From NCBI GenBank assembly GCA_965208605.1, contig OZ242345.1, positions 1,426,001 to 1,490,000 of the forward strand: a stretch of 64,000 nucleotides of DNA, written 5' to 3'. The DNA comes from UBA9659 sp965208605. GTDB taxonomy: Bacteria > Pseudomonadota > Gammaproteobacteria > Pseudomonadales > Azotimanducaceae. The notes under the pieces were generated by a model. The model saw only the letters and a list, made by a program, of their open reading frames with translations, made no database searches and was not told the DNA's origin. Both the position numbers and the translations under genes were made by a program. Of the stretch, positions 8,787-18,063 are shown in pieces; within the stretch, counting starts at the first letter, position 1, and each line of letters begins with the position of its first letter.

Positions 8787-10250
8787 TCAGTGCTTCTCCA
8801 TAGACAATTTGTTGACACGCATTTTAATATGTTTGGGTTCAAGATAAGCATCAAGCCCTTCAGGCCCCAGTTCTCTGCCAATGCCACTGAGCTTCCAGCC
8901 ACCGAAAGGCGCTTGCAACTCTGAAGTATCGTTTACATTGATACCCACTGCACCGAATTCCAGCTGGTCCGCCAGCGCCCATGCCATAGCGAGATCTTGT
9001 GAATAAATATACGCCGCTAGCCCATAGGGAAGACTATTGGCAATGGCCAGTATCTCATCAATAGAGTCACATGGTCGGATAGCCGCCAGCGGCCCAAATG
9101 ATTCTTCCGTCATGGGCAAGCTATCCAGAGAAGCATTGTCTATCAATGAGGGACGATAAAAATGTCCGTTCTGTAGCCCCGCATCATCGGCTACCTTCCC
9201 CCCTGTAAGAAGGGTTCCACCCTTTGCCAAGGCATCATCGATATGTCGTTGGGTTCGATCAATAACGGCTTGATTAAGCACCGGGCCATATTCAACACCT
9301 GGCGTTAAACCATAGCCCAACTTAATATCAGCGGTTAAAGTCAGCAATCTGTCTACAAACGCTTTATGTACCTCCCGATGCACTAATATTCGATTAACCG
9401 TGACACATATTTGCCCCATATTTGAAAAAGAGCGCCGCATGGCTGCCCGAGCAGCTGCTTCAATATCGGCGTCGGGCAATACAATAAAAGGCGCATGCCC
9501 ACCCAATTCCAAGCAGACTTTTTTTAGATTGGTTGCCGCATTGCGCATGATTTCCTGTCCGGCAGGCACCGAGGCAGTGGCGGAAATCAAAGCGATGCCC
9601 TCATGTGCCGATAAGGCGGCACCGGCCTCATGTCCATAGCCCTGCAAGTTACCTAACACGCCAGCGGGAACACCCGCATCATGGAAGCATTGCACAACAG
9701 CGGTGATGGCAAAGGGTGTTTCATGCGGTGGCTTAACAATAATCGGACAGCCCGCTGCCAGGGCCGGGCCTACTTTCCAACAATACAGGTCAACGGGATA
9801 ATTCCAGGGCACAATCGCAGCGGTAATACCCACCGGATGATAGGAAACCACATTTTTAATATTCAAATCGCTGCAAGGTCTTATTGAACCCTCAATACGA
9901 CAGGCTTGTTCTGCATAGAAACGCAATACCTGTATTCCAAACAGAATTTCCTTGCGATTGTCCGACAGTGGCTTACCCTGTTCGCGAGTCAATGCAATGG
10001 CAATAGTCTCCACCCGTTGTTCAATCAGGGTGGCTACTTTACGTATAATATTAGCTCGATCAACCGGGCTGGAACCGGCCCATTGTGGCTGTACTTGTTT
10101 TGCCGCTACAACCGCTTTATCAATATCAGCAGCAGTGGCAAGTGCTGCTCGACCAATGGTTTCGCCATTGCCGGGGTCGCGAACGCTGTACCAGTTTCCT
10201 GCTACCGGTTGATGCCATTCACCACCATAGTAGAGCGCACATTCGTTCAT
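8787..10250 (-). CDS. NAD(P)-dependent aldehyde dehydrogenase
   Basis: A 487-residue aldehyde dehydrogenase superfamily enzyme oxidising an aldehyde to a carboxylate. The oxyanion Asn is in VPWNYPVD, the general base Glu in LELGGHAPF, the catalytic Cys in GQICVTVNR, and the cofactor region EESFGPLA is intact. One oddity: the loop normally close to FTGSTAVG reads ISATASVPAGQ, so the NAD-binding loop is divergent. I take ATG at 10250, which overlaps the TGA of the SIS gene as ATGA; an upstream in-frame start at 10280 would overlap by 34 bases. It is the last gene of a minus-strand run with the SIS protein, phosphorylase, PfkB kinase and hydrolase. Substrate unknown. Confidence 0.88.
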   Translation of the reverse strand: MNECALYYGGEWHQPVAGNWYSVRDPGNGETIGRAALATAADIDKAVVAAKQVQPQWAGSSPVDRANIIRKVATLIEQRVETIAIALTREQGKPLSDNRKEILFGIQVLRFYAEQACRIEGSIRPCSDLNIKNVVSYHPVGITAAIVPWNYPVDLYCWKVGPALAAGCPIIVKPPHETPFAITAVVQCFHDAGVPAGVLGNLQGYGHEAGAALSAHEGIALISATASVPAGQEIMRNAATNLKKVCLELGGHAPFIVLPDADIEAAARAAMRRSFSNMGQICVTVNRILVHREVHKAFVDRLLTLTADIKLGYGLTPGVEYGPVLNQAVIDRTQRHIDDALAKGGTLLTGGKVADDAGLQNGHFYRPSLIDNASLDSLPMTEESFGPLAAIRPCDSIDEILAIANSLPYGLAAYIYSQDLAMAWALADQLEFGAVGINVNDTSELQAPFGGWKLSGIGRELGPEGLDAYLEPKHIKMRVNKLSMEKH

Positions 10251-11026
10251 GCCATATCTCGCGATGAGAGTCTGCGCCACAGCTCAGCATAGTTAAGATC
10301 ATTCTGGACATCGGCTTGTGCTTTTGACGTAGTGTTAGGACTCACCATAATCATGGGTTGGTAACCACGCTGCACCAGTTTCTCGACGGTTGAGGCATTT
10401 ATGGTTTGGGCGATGGCGATAGCAACACTGGTCGAGGACGCACCAACCGGGTCTTTCAATCCGTCGATAACGATACCTGCATCGGCTTTGGGTGCCATCG
10501 TATCGATAACCACATCGGCCAATTCAAACAATCGCTTACCACAGGAATGGCGCGACGGCACAGTTGAAGAATGTGGCAAGCTGGTAACGCCAATCACTTT
10601 CATACCACGCTGCTGCGCACCAACCGCTATGTCCAGAGTTACAGCATTGATACCAGAATGAGAAAATATCACCATAGTGTCTTCCGAATCGAGCTGGTGC
10701 GAAGACAAAATAGCATCGCCATAACCTTCACGGGAATGGATAAATCGATACTGCCTAGCGCCACCATCACCCAATACGCGATGGAATGAAATCATCGAGC
10801 TTTCTACCATTGGCCTGAAACCAACGGCAGTGCCGGTACGAGGGAACATTTCCATGGCAGCAAAGGATCCGTGTCCAGTGCCAAAAGTAAAGGCCAGCTT
10901 GCCTTTTTCAATGCTATCGGCACAGGCCTGTGCTGCCTGATCTATAGCGTCAGCCTGCGAGTTCATTACATCGTTCAAGCGCTCAATTAAATTATTGAAG
11001 TAGCGTTGTGTCATATTCATAGCCAT
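10247..11026 (-). CDS. SIS domain protein, sugar isomerase-like (UPF0309 type)
   Basis: A 259-residue single-SIS-domain protein. FTFGTGHGSFAAMEMFPRTG and VIFSHSGINAVTLDIAVGAQ are the two phosphosugar-binding segments of the SIS fold, as in GmhA-like and UPF0309 proteins. SIS proteins isomerise, deaminate or sense phosphosugars; the reaction here is unknown. ATG 11026 is the longest start, but AGGTGA lies only a few bases before it, so the ATG at 11020 has the better ribosome-site spacing. Its stop overlaps the aldehyde dehydrogenase start. The nucleoside phosphorylase and PfkB kinase upstream suggest it handles a pentose phosphate released from a nucleoside-like compound. Confidence 0.8.
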   Translation of the reverse strand: MAMNMTQRYFNNLIERLNDVMNSQADAIDQAAQACADSIEKGKLAFTFGTGHGSFAAMEMFPRTGTAVGFRPMVESSMISFHRVLGDGGARQYRFIHSREGYGDAILSSHQLDSEDTMVIFSHSGINAVTLDIAVGAQQRGMKVIGVTSLPHSSTVPSRHSCGKRLFELADVVIDTMAPKADAGIVIDGLKDPVGASSTSVAIAIAQTINASTVEKLVQRGYQPMIMVSPNTTSKAQADVQNDLNYAELWRRLSSRDMA

Positions 11027-11067
11027 TCACCTATATAAGTATCAAAATAGTTGTAATCACTCCCTGT

Positions 11068-11811
11068 CTATATCAAGGTCGTTCTGCTCAGGGCCTCAAG
11101 AGCATACTTAAATAATTTTTGCTCCTGTTCAATCAGATGATCTTCCCCCAGTTTTTTACCTGTATCCGAATCAACCGTTGCCAAGCAGAAGCAACCCGCT
11201 CTAGCTTTCAAGACCCGCGCGGCAGTTAGTAGCGCTGATGTTTCCATGTCAAGAGCAATAACGTCCAACGCCTTCATTTTGGACAGGGTGGCTTCTTGTT
11301 GTCTCTTTCCCGCCTTATCCAGCACATACATCTCTTGGTAGAACCCATCGAAGGATGCGAATACACCGCTGCGCCAGACATCTTTATCCTCGACGCAATC
11401 TCTCAATGCAGTTTGCAACGCAAAATCGGCTACAGCGGGATATTCGATGGGCGCATAGGATCTAGAGGTTCCTTCTCCTCGATAAGCCGCTTCGGCAATA
11501 ACAAATTCACCTAACCTAACAGGGGGCAGGGACATGGCAGTACCGATACGTAAAAAAATACGCGCACCCAAATCATAGAGTTCATGCATCACTATTGTGG
11601 CAATCGGCGCTCCCATGCCAAAAACACAGGCAGTAATACGTTGATCTTTATAATATCCATTCAGGCATTTCAATCCGCGCTGCACGGGATACTCTTGAAC
11701 TTTATCCAATAATAATGCTAGCCGCTCTGCTCTTTCAGGATCTCCCAGCAGTATTACGCGTTCAGCGACATCGTCTGACTTACACCCAATATACCAGGCA
11801 GTTTTAGACAT
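11068..11811 (-). CDS. Nucleoside phosphorylase (PNP/UDP family 1)
   Basis: A 247-residue member of the purine/uridine phosphorylase superfamily, which splits a nucleoside with phosphate into base and pentose 1-phosphate. Conserved elements are ILLGDPERAER (phosphate-binding GDPxR), VFGMGAPIATIVMHEL, FLRIGTA (phosphate contact Arg and GT) and LDMETSAL (the Met-Glu pair contacting ribose). The length and layout resemble uridine phosphorylases more than trimeric PNPs, but base specificity cannot be judged by eye. It sits 20 bases after the PfkB gene on the same strand and 41 bases before the SIS gene, clearly in one transcription unit. Confidence 0.85.
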   Translation of the reverse strand: MSKTAWYIGCKSDDVAERVILLGDPERAERLALLLDKVQEYPVQRGLKCLNGYYKDQRITACVFGMGAPIATIVMHELYDLGARIFLRIGTAMSLPPVRLGEFVIAEAAYRGEGTSRSYAPIEYPAVADFALQTALRDCVEDKDVWRSGVFASFDGFYQEMYVLDKAGKRQQEATLSKMKALDVIALDMETSALLTAARVLKARAGCFCLATVDSDTGKKLGEDHLIEQEQKLFKYALEALSRTTLI

Positions 11812-11831
11812 AATGGATTCCTCTGTAAGGC

Positions 11832-12686
11832 TTAGTCAGATGATCTTGGCAACAACAGTTGATAAGCAGCATCAATCCCTTTTTGAACAGCGACTGTCAT
11901 CGCGATCTCACCACTTAATAGCGCAGCCAAAGTACCCCCTGCTAACGTGTCGCCTGCACCAGTTGTGTTGATGACTTTAAGCGAAGATACCGATAGCAAG
12001 CCGAGCGGCTGGCCGCCCTGCTCAATAGCCACTTCGTTGGTACCATTCGTTGCTACGATAACGGGAGCGGGCCTGTTACGTCCCTTGAGCGCCTCGTTCA
12101 CTGTTCCGCGTTCCGTTGGATTGCAGAAAATATAATCGGCACGCATACCCAGCGCTTTACGCAGGCTGGTTGGGAACGATAGGTCATCATTTTTTGCTAC
12201 CCAGGCAACGGTCGCATCAACATTGATCCGTTCAACCAATCGCTCGCCGATCTGCGGGGGGCCTACGGTAATACATAACAGATCTGTTTTTCTAACAGCT
12301 TCTTGCTGTGTTGCGCTCAGCTGCTCTTGACCGATAAAGCCAGGGTCAAAGAGACAGGAACAATTGCCATCGGCTTCATAAATCAGCATGCAGACCGGGG
12401 TTGCACCCCCCTCTACTACAGCAATAGCTGATGTATCAACCCGGCGATCAGTGGCTTCTTTGGTATATATTTCGCCATGGTGATCGTTGCCAATCCAGGT
12501 TAATACTTGTGAACGGTGGCCAGCGGCGGCTATTGGTATGGATGCGTACAAGGCACAACCGCCAGGGTGAGGCCATGGCTGCGAAGACCGATCATTGATA
12601 ATAGTGGTGTGGCCCACTTTATAATGCCCGTCTAATCCGACGGCAAAATCGAGTGATGCGTAGCCTGATGTAATGGCATTTTTCAA
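11832..12686 (-). CDS. PfkB family carbohydrate/nucleoside kinase
   Basis: A 284-residue ribokinase-like (PfkB) kinase. PGGCALYASIPIAAAG is the N-terminal PfkB signature region. NTTGAGDTLAGGTLAAL near the C-terminus is the second signature, with the GAGD anion hole and catalytic Asp. The family phosphorylates ribose, adenosine, inosine/guanosine, pseudouridine, KDG and others. Adjacency to a nucleoside phosphorylase suggests a nucleoside or pentose substrate, but that is inference. Its start overlaps the stop of the isochorismatase-type gene as ATGA (12686-12683), so translation is coupled. Confidence 0.85.
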   Translation of the reverse strand: MKNAITSGYASLDFAVGLDGHYKVGHTTIINDRSSQPWPHPGGCALYASIPIAAAGHRSQVLTWIGNDHHGEIYTKEATDRRVDTSAIAVVEGGATPVCMLIYEADGNCSCLFDPGFIGQEQLSATQQEAVRKTDLLCITVGPPQIGERLVERINVDATVAWVAKNDDLSFPTSLRKALGMRADYIFCNPTERGTVNEALKGRNRPAPVIVATNGTNEVAIEQGGQPLGLLSVSSLKVINTTGAGDTLAGGTLAALLSGEIAMTVAVQKGIDAAYQLLLPRSSD

Positions 12687-13267
12687 TGCAGTGCCTCCAA
12701 AGCGTCATCTAACGTCACTACCCAGCCCATATAGCGATCGATATCTTCCAGCGACGCCTCTGCCAGATACGCTCGATTAGAATTAGTCGCCGCTCTTGGA
12801 ATCAAGCATTTAAAGCCATTACCAAAAGCATCCTGGGTAGTAGCTCGTACACAAACATTGGTTTTAACTCCCGCAATGACTAACCGATCGACATGCTGTT
12901 CTCGAAGCAATAATTGCAGGTCAGTACCAAAAAATGCACTGAATCGTCGTTTAAATAAGATTATCTCTGATCGACTCGTTTGTTCCCCAAACTCTGGAAT
13001 CAAAGCGGAATTTATACTTGAATGCAATCCATGAGAAGGTAGCTTCAGTTGTTCAAAATCATTTAGCCCATCACGGTGCCGTTCGACTACATAGACTATC
13101 AAGCGATTGCCGTTGCGAGCTGCATTGACCAATTTCAGACAGGGGTCAACAACATCCCTGGCCTGCGGATAGTAGTTTTCTCCCTGATGATGCAAAAAAG
13201 AATATTGCATATCAATCAATAGCAATGCTGTTTCACCGCTGGTTTTCCATTCTTCAGTCATCGACAT
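12683..13267 (-). CDS. Isochorismatase family cysteine hydrolase
   Basis: A 194-residue isochorismatase-like alpha/beta hydrolase. The triad is visible: Asp in LLLIDMQYSF (about residue 19), Lys in LFKRRFSAFFGTDL, and nucleophilic Cys in GVKTNVCVRATTQDAF. The cis-peptide GVKTN region is conserved. Members hydrolyse nicotinamide, ureido/biuret-type amides, N-carbamoyl compounds or isochorismate. With the Cys present, an amidase-type reaction is likelier than isochorismate hydrolysis. As first structural gene of the unit it might remove an amide or carbamoyl group from the base or side chain of the imported compound. It overlaps the PfkB gene by 4 bases; gntR lies 33 bases upstream. Confidence 0.83.
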   Translation of the reverse strand: MSMTEEWKTSGETALLLIDMQYSFLHHQGENYYPQARDVVDPCLKLVNAARNGNRLIVYVVERHRDGLNDFEQLKLPSHGLHSSINSALIPEFGEQTSRSEIILFKRRFSAFFGTDLQLLLREQHVDRLVIAGVKTNVCVRATTQDAFGNGFKCLIPRAATNSNRAYLAEASLEDIDRYMGWVVTLDDALEALH

Positions 13268-13300
13268 GCCTCTCTACAATCTTGATAACCCTGTTATAGG

Positions 13301-14104
13301 TCACGATGACTGTTTGTTCTCATGGGCAAATAGTGCTTCACTCAGGCCACGTGAGCTAATCAGGTGAACTTCGTAGGTATACGATTCCCCACTATAAATT
13401 CCCTCGGTTATTTCTAATAGCCGGCCTTTGGTATCAAAACTTTTGCGATGTACCAACATCACTGCATCACCTTCTTGTATCTGCAGGAGTTGAGCTTCTT
13501 TTCGACCGGCTTTTTGAGCATGGAGGATTTCATCGGCATGGTCGACAATAATCCCCACATTTTGAAACGCATCAAACAGCGAGAAGCTACCCTCTTCGAG
13601 CAACGCGGCATGAGGCTGGTTAATGTCCAACTGCAACTCATCAATTCGACAAGCCACTGAATGGGGTACGATATGTTTGTGTATAGCCCAGGGGATATTG
13701 CCTACTAGGCGCAATCGTTCCAATACCACCGCAGACTCGTCACAACCAAACTGCATGGCTTTTTTCCGCGACAATGGCGCAATATCGATAAACTGCTGTG
13801 CCGGTACGCGCCCTTGCTGGCGAACGCCCGCAGTAAAACTCAGTAGATAGCCGGGTTTGCGATGCAGGGACTGACGGGCGACAATAGTACCCACTCCTTG
13901 TCGACGTTGGGCCATCCCTTCCCGTAACAAAATATCGAAAGCGCGAACTACCGTACCGCGACTCACCCCGTATTGTTGGCACAAAGAGGCTTCACTAGGC
14001 AACATATCGCCAGGGCTGAATTCTCCAGAGTGAATCTCTTGTTTTAAATCATCAGCTAGTCGTTCATACAGCGGACTGACTTTTTTGACCCTACGACGCA
14101 TCAC
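13301..14104 (-). CDS. GntR/HutC family transcriptional regulator with UTRA domain
   Basis: A 267-residue regulator. The winged helix covers about residues 10-75: YERLADDLKQEIHSGEF, GDMLPSEASLCQQYGVSRGT, REGMAQRRQGVGT. A UTRA ligand-binding domain fills roughly 95-260, so an intracellular small molecule probably controls it. It is the first gene of the minus-strand catabolic run and is divergent from the TBDR at 14281. On its own strand a weak TTTACT/TATAAT promoter with a 15-base gap lies just before the ATG. The palindrome TTGACTAGTCAA at 14185-14196 in the divergent region is the obvious operator candidate, making it likely an autoregulated repressor of both arms. Confidence 0.88.
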   Translation of the reverse strand: MMRRRVKKVSPLYERLADDLKQEIHSGEFSPGDMLPSEASLCQQYGVSRGTVVRAFDILLREGMAQRRQGVGTIVARQSLHRKPGYLLSFTAGVRQQGRVPAQQFIDIAPLSRKKAMQFGCDESAVVLERLRLVGNIPWAIHKHIVPHSVACRIDELQLDINQPHAALLEEGSFSLFDAFQNVGIIVDHADEILHAQKAGRKEAQLLQIQEGDAVMLVHRKSFDTKGRLLEITEGIYSGESYTYEVHLISSRGLSEALFAHENKQSS

Positions 14105-14184
14105 ATTAAACCCTGATTATAATGACAGCCGACAATAGTAAATTATCTGCCCTCAGCTGGGGGCAACTTTAACATAACTACCAC

Positions 14185-14213
14185 TTGACTAGTCAACTAG
14201 TTATTTGTATTAT
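14185..14213 (+). promoter_or_regulatory. Sigma-70 promoter with embedded palindromic operator candidate
   Basis: TTGACT (14185-14190) and TATTAT (14208-14213), 17 bases apart, form a near-consensus promoter pointing at the TBDR gene. A perfect 12-bp palindrome, TTGACTAGTCAA (14185-14196), covers the -35 element and runs into a second palindrome, AACTAGTT (14195-14202), in the spacer. A repressor bound here would block RNA polymerase; the adjacent GntR/UTRA protein is the natural candidate. I saw no second copy elsewhere in the window. Confidence 0.7.
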
Positions 14214-14280
14214 TCGCCCGAAGTTAATCGCATTCTGTACAGCTGATTGTCTGCAACTGATTGATAGACAGGAGATAACA

Positions 14281-16557
14281 ATGATTAATACCCTTAAATA
14301 CAGTGGATTAATTGTAGCAGTTATTACTGCTTTCGGGCCAGCAAGCTACGCTGCAAGTATTCTGGAAGAAGTTATCGTTACTGCACAAAAACGTGAGCAA
14401 TCGCTACAAAATGTTGGTATTGCCATTGATGCATTCAGCGGTGAAGGTTTGCGAAACAATGGCTCACTCTCCATGCTCGATATTAGCCAGCTGTCACCAG
14501 GGCTTAATATCCGTGGCCCCTTCGGTGAAAACGGCTATCCGATCATAACCCTGCGTGGCGTTAATACCGATGGCTTTATCGAGACCCTGCCACAATCTAC
14601 CGGTGTCTATGCAGACGGCGTTTATTTATCACAGTCACCTATGCTGGCCTTTCGATTACTGGATTTACAACGCGTTGAAGTATTGAAAGGGCCTCAAGGC
14701 ACGCTTTATGGCCGCAATACCATTGCCGGGGCAGTCAATTTTATCGCCAACCGTCCCACTGCCGAGCCGGAAGGTTATATCAATATTGGCTATGGACGGT
14801 ATCAACGGGTCAATGTGGAAGCAGGCTACGGTGGGCCTCTTACTGACACAGTAGCGGGCCGCGTCGCCATCAAATCCCTCCGTCAAACGGACAGCCCTTT
14901 AACCAACCTCAACCCCAATGTTGGCAATGGCGGTGAGCTGGATCAGTTTTCTGGACGAGCGTCATTACTGTTGACTCCAAACGAAACTATTGAACTGCTG
15001 GTACAAGTGCATACCGGTCGTGATAATTCTGATGTCTGGCCTTTCTCCATCATTCCAGCGGGTGAGGATACTGACAATGATGGCGTACCTGATAGTCTGT
15101 GTAATGAGTTCTTTGTTGGTAACGTTGCAGCGGCACAACAAAACTGCCTGGCAGCGGATCCCTTTGCTAGTGGTAATACGTTCAATGATCAAGACGGTGC
15201 CCCCTATACCAACAATCTGAACGCTATCGGTCAGCATCGAAATATATATACTGGCACCATGGCTGAGCTAAACTGGAACCTGGGCTCTATGCAACTGACT
15301 TCCGTGACTGCATGGGACGAGTTTGAACGCAGGGATGAGCTAGATGAAGATGCTGGTCCTACCGTTGCCATTGACAATGTTCGCCGTTCCGACGTTGAAC
15401 AATTTTCTCAAGAGCTGCGCCTTGCCTCCAATAAGAATACGCCATACACCTGGCTACTGGGCTTCTATTACTCCACTGACGAACTGGAAGGTGACCCTTC
15501 ATTTGATTCAGGTGGTCGCCAGGACCGCTCTACACTGGAGACTGAAACCTACGCCATTTTTGGGCAAATAGAATACCCTCTAGCCAATAATTTCACAGTA
15601 ATTGTTGGCGGGCGCTATACGCAGGTAGAGCGAGAATTTGACTATCAGACCAACGGATTTTTTTCCGCGCCAGCATTACAAGCCGGCGTCAAAGATGATT
15701 TTAGTGATGGTGATAGTTCCGGCAAGCTTGGGCTGGAATGGGATGCCAGCGATAAAACGATGGTATACGCGAGTATCTCCAGAGGGTTTAACGCCGGTAC
15801 GTATAACAGCCAGTTTATCGATGCAGTCGTCGATATTGATCCAACCACGGCCGAGACCATGACAGCCTATGAGTTAGGCGTCAAAAGCAGTTTTTCCGAC
15901 GGCAGGTTAAGGTTAGAAGCGTCGACGTATTTTTACGACTACAAAAATATGCAGGTTGTCGCTGTAGTACCCCGGGGTACCATTGATGCCAATGTTCTGA
16001 CCAATGCCGACGGTGCCAATTTGTATGGATTTGAAACACAACTATGGGCAATGCCAACATCCTGGCTGGCGTTTAATCTAGGCATCAGCTTTATAGAAAG
16101 TGAGCTTGATAACTTGGAATCACCGGTACCAGGGACAGGAGCAAGCGGTCCCTTCCCCTGGAATGCCCCCTTGTTCGGTGCCACCAACATTCAGCTGGAA
16201 GGAGACAGTTTACCCAATGCTCCAGAATGGAGTTTCAACTCTACAATACAGATAACGCTGCCCATTAATGACCAGCTCAGGCTTGTTGGGCAAGCCAATA
16301 TTTCCTGGGAAGATGACATCAAACGAGACCTGATTGATACCAAAGCTTTATATACCGAAGACCACTGGAATGTAGACAGCCGTATTAGCCTGGAAAGCAC
16401 CGATGAAAAATGGAGTGTCTCCGTGTGGGGTCGCAACCTAACTGATGAGACCTATATTACAGAGGCTTATCAGGTCGCGGGCTTTGGCTTTTACATTGCC
16501 GGTGCTACCTACAACAACCCCCGCTCTTATGGCTTAAGTGCCAGCTATAATTTTTAA
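14281..16557 (+). CDS. TonB-dependent outer-membrane receptor
   Basis: A 758-residue TBDR. A signal peptide (about residues 1-24, ending SYAAS) is followed by the TonB-box region ILEEVIVTAQKREQSLQNV. The plug domain includes TLRGVNTDGF and RVEVLKGPQGTLYGRNTIAG, then comes a 22-strand-type barrel ending in the aromatic SYNF. The ATG at 14281 follows CAGGAGATAAC; an upstream in-frame ATG would start inside the promoter. It imports an unknown ligand across the outer membrane. It lies divergent from gntR and is followed by an MFS carrier, so it is most likely the entry port for the substrate of the minus-strand nucleoside/phosphosugar enzymes. Confidence 0.93.
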   Translation: MINTLKYSGLIVAVITAFGPASYAASILEEVIVTAQKREQSLQNVGIAIDAFSGEGLRNNGSLSMLDISQLSPGLNIRGPFGENGYPIITLRGVNTDGFIETLPQSTGVYADGVYLSQSPMLAFRLLDLQRVEVLKGPQGTLYGRNTIAGAVNFIANRPTAEPEGYINIGYGRYQRVNVEAGYGGPLTDTVAGRVAIKSLRQTDSPLTNLNPNVGNGGELDQFSGRASLLLTPNETIELLVQVHTGRDNSDVWPFSIIPAGEDTDNDGVPDSLCNEFFVGNVAAAQQNCLAADPFASGNTFNDQDGAPYTNNLNAIGQHRNIYTGTMAELNWNLGSMQLTSVTAWDEFERRDELDEDAGPTVAIDNVRRSDVEQFSQELRLASNKNTPYTWLLGFYYSTDELEGDPSFDSGGRQDRSTLETETYAIFGQIEYPLANNFTVIVGGRYTQVEREFDYQTNGFFSAPALQAGVKDDFSDGDSSGKLGLEWDASDKTMVYASISRGFNAGTYNSQFIDAVVDIDPTTAETMTAYELGVKSSFSDGRLRLEASTYFYDYKNMQVVAVVPRGTIDANVLTNADGANLYGFETQLWAMPTSWLAFNLGISFIESELDNLESPVPGTGASGPFPWNAPLFGATNIQLEGDSLPNAPEWSFNSTIQITLPINDQLRLVGQANISWEDDIKRDLIDTKALYTEDHWNVDSRISLESTDEKWSVSVWGRNLTDETYITEAYQVAGFGFYIAGATYNNPRSYGLSASYNF

Positions 16558-16709
16558 ACATCGGCTTATATAGACCCACTTGTATAGACCAATGGGCTAG
16601 CCATTTTAGCCCAGCACCTTGGGAAAATATCTATATCTCTAGCATTATTAACACAAGCACAGACTATTCTGAGTATCCATACACATTGCGGGAAAAGGTC
16701 AATAAAGCC

Positions 16710-17891
16710 ATGAATGTCGCAGATAAAAAAAGCACTTTTATTGGAGCTCTGGCCGTTTTTATTGCTGGTGGATTATTCTGGGCGTTTTTACCCTTATTTA
16801 TCGGACTGCAATCCGCAGCGCTACACATCTCCAAAACAGGAGCTGGTGCGCTGGGATCCGCCTACTTACTAGGATTTTCACTGGTTTCAATCACCGCTTT
16901 ATTTTGGGCATCAAGAACCCATTGGCGCTACACACTGATAGCTGCTGGTATTATTGTTATTGCTGGATTTTACGCTATATACACTGCAAAAAATTATACG
17001 ATAGTACTGATTGCCTGCTTGGTGATAGGAATTGGAATGGGAGCAAAATGGACCATTAGCTATCGAATATTTGGAGCGGCATCTAATCCTGACCGCGCCT
17101 TCGGTTTATCCATTGCCATTGCATATTGTGTACTCGCGGCAATTATCTTTATTTTAGGCAGCCATATTGTGCCGACCTATGGTCTAAGGGGCGCTGCATT
17201 ATTTATCATAAGCGCGGTGGCCCTGCTAACATTGGGCGCATTGTGGATACCCGCTAACTTGGCAGCTCCTGCTACTGAAAACGCTTCTGCTTCTGGTAGC
17301 TATAAGAGTAACCAGAAGAGCAGCTATAAGCCCTCCATGCCAGTTTCTCTAGCTCTCACCGGTATTTTGCTTGGAGGGCTGGGTATTGCTGCGATCTGGA
17401 CGTTTGTTGAACGCATGGGGGCGAACGCCAGCTTCACTGCCGAGCAAATTGGGCCAGTACTATCCAGCAACCTGCTTGCGATTGGATGCGGGTCTTTACT
17501 GGCTTCAGCGATTGGTGCTCGAATGGGCCGCTTGTTGCCGCTTACCGTCGGGTATAGCATCCTGGTAGGCTCTCTCTGGCTGTTACTCGACATCACCAAT
17601 TTCTCTTTTTACGCGGTTGCAATCACTTTGTTTGGTCTCGGCACAGGATTTATTATGCCTTTTCAGATGGCCACCTTGGCGGTGGTTGATCAAAATGGTC
17701 GATTTGTTGTCTTGATCGCCGCCGCTCAAGGAGTGGGTTCAGCTCTGGGACCGATTATCGGTGGTTTTGCCTCTGATATTGCCGGCCTGACGGCCCTCGT
17801 TGTAACGAGTCTTATAATATTGCTGGCCAGTTACGCTATGTTTGTGTTAATTCGAAAAACAATCCGGCGCGAGTCCCGGCATCGCCTGTGA
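16710..17891 (+). CDS. MFS transporter
   Basis: A 393-residue major facilitator with about 12 hydrophobic helices and a hydrophilic central loop (about residues 190-210, rich in Ser/Lys). ATG at 16710 follows AAAGG; an in-frame TTG at 16686 is less likely. It lies 150 bases after the TBDR on the same strand and probably moves the same compound across the inner membrane. Substrate class is not identifiable by eye. Its TGA overlaps the first base of a monooxygenase fragment, marking the left edge of a zone of gene debris. Confidence 0.85.
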   Translation: MNVADKKSTFIGALAVFIAGGLFWAFLPLFIGLQSAALHISKTGAGALGSAYLLGFSLVSITALFWASRTHWRYTLIAAGIIVIAGFYAIYTAKNYTIVLIACLVIGIGMGAKWTISYRIFGAASNPDRAFGLSIAIAYCVLAAIIFILGSHIVPTYGLRGAALFIISAVALLTLGALWIPANLAAPATENASASGSYKSNQKSSYKPSMPVSLALTGILLGGLGIAAIWTFVERMGANASFTAEQIGPVLSSNLLAIGCGSLLASAIGARMGRLLPLTVGYSILVGSLWLLLDITNFSFYAVAITLFGLGTGFIMPFQMATLAVVDQNGRFVVLIAAAQGVGSALGPIIGGFASDIAGLTALVVTSLIILLASYAMFVLIRKTIRRESRHRL

Positions 17892-18063
17892 CGTCGAAGC
17901 TTATAGCCATTTACCCCTGCTCGAGGAAAGGGAATACATCCCAACCATGAAATTTGCTTCTGGCTTCGAGATTATGGAGTACTGTCAGAAAGTAGCAGAG
18001 AAATTCGGCTTCTACGATCATTGTCTCTTCCACACCACCGTGGAAAAAACAGATTGGGACGAA
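17890..18063 (+). pseudogene. Flavin-containing monooxygenase fragment
   Basis: An in-frame stretch of about 58 codons reads DVEAYSHLPLLEEREYIP, KFASGFEIMEYCQ, KVAEKFGFYDHCLFHTTV, closely resembling an internal part of FMO/Baeyer-Villiger-type monooxygenases. There is no FAD-binding N-terminus and no C-terminus. At about 18063 the frame runs without a stop into a tyrosine-recombinase tail. It is a remnant left by a deletion or recombination. Confidence 0.75.

Noticed and set aside
14281..16557. Considered as a siderophore receptor.
   Set aside because: No iron box seen upstream and no siderophore genes; the GntR/UTRA regulator and sugar/nucleoside enzymes argue for a carbon source.
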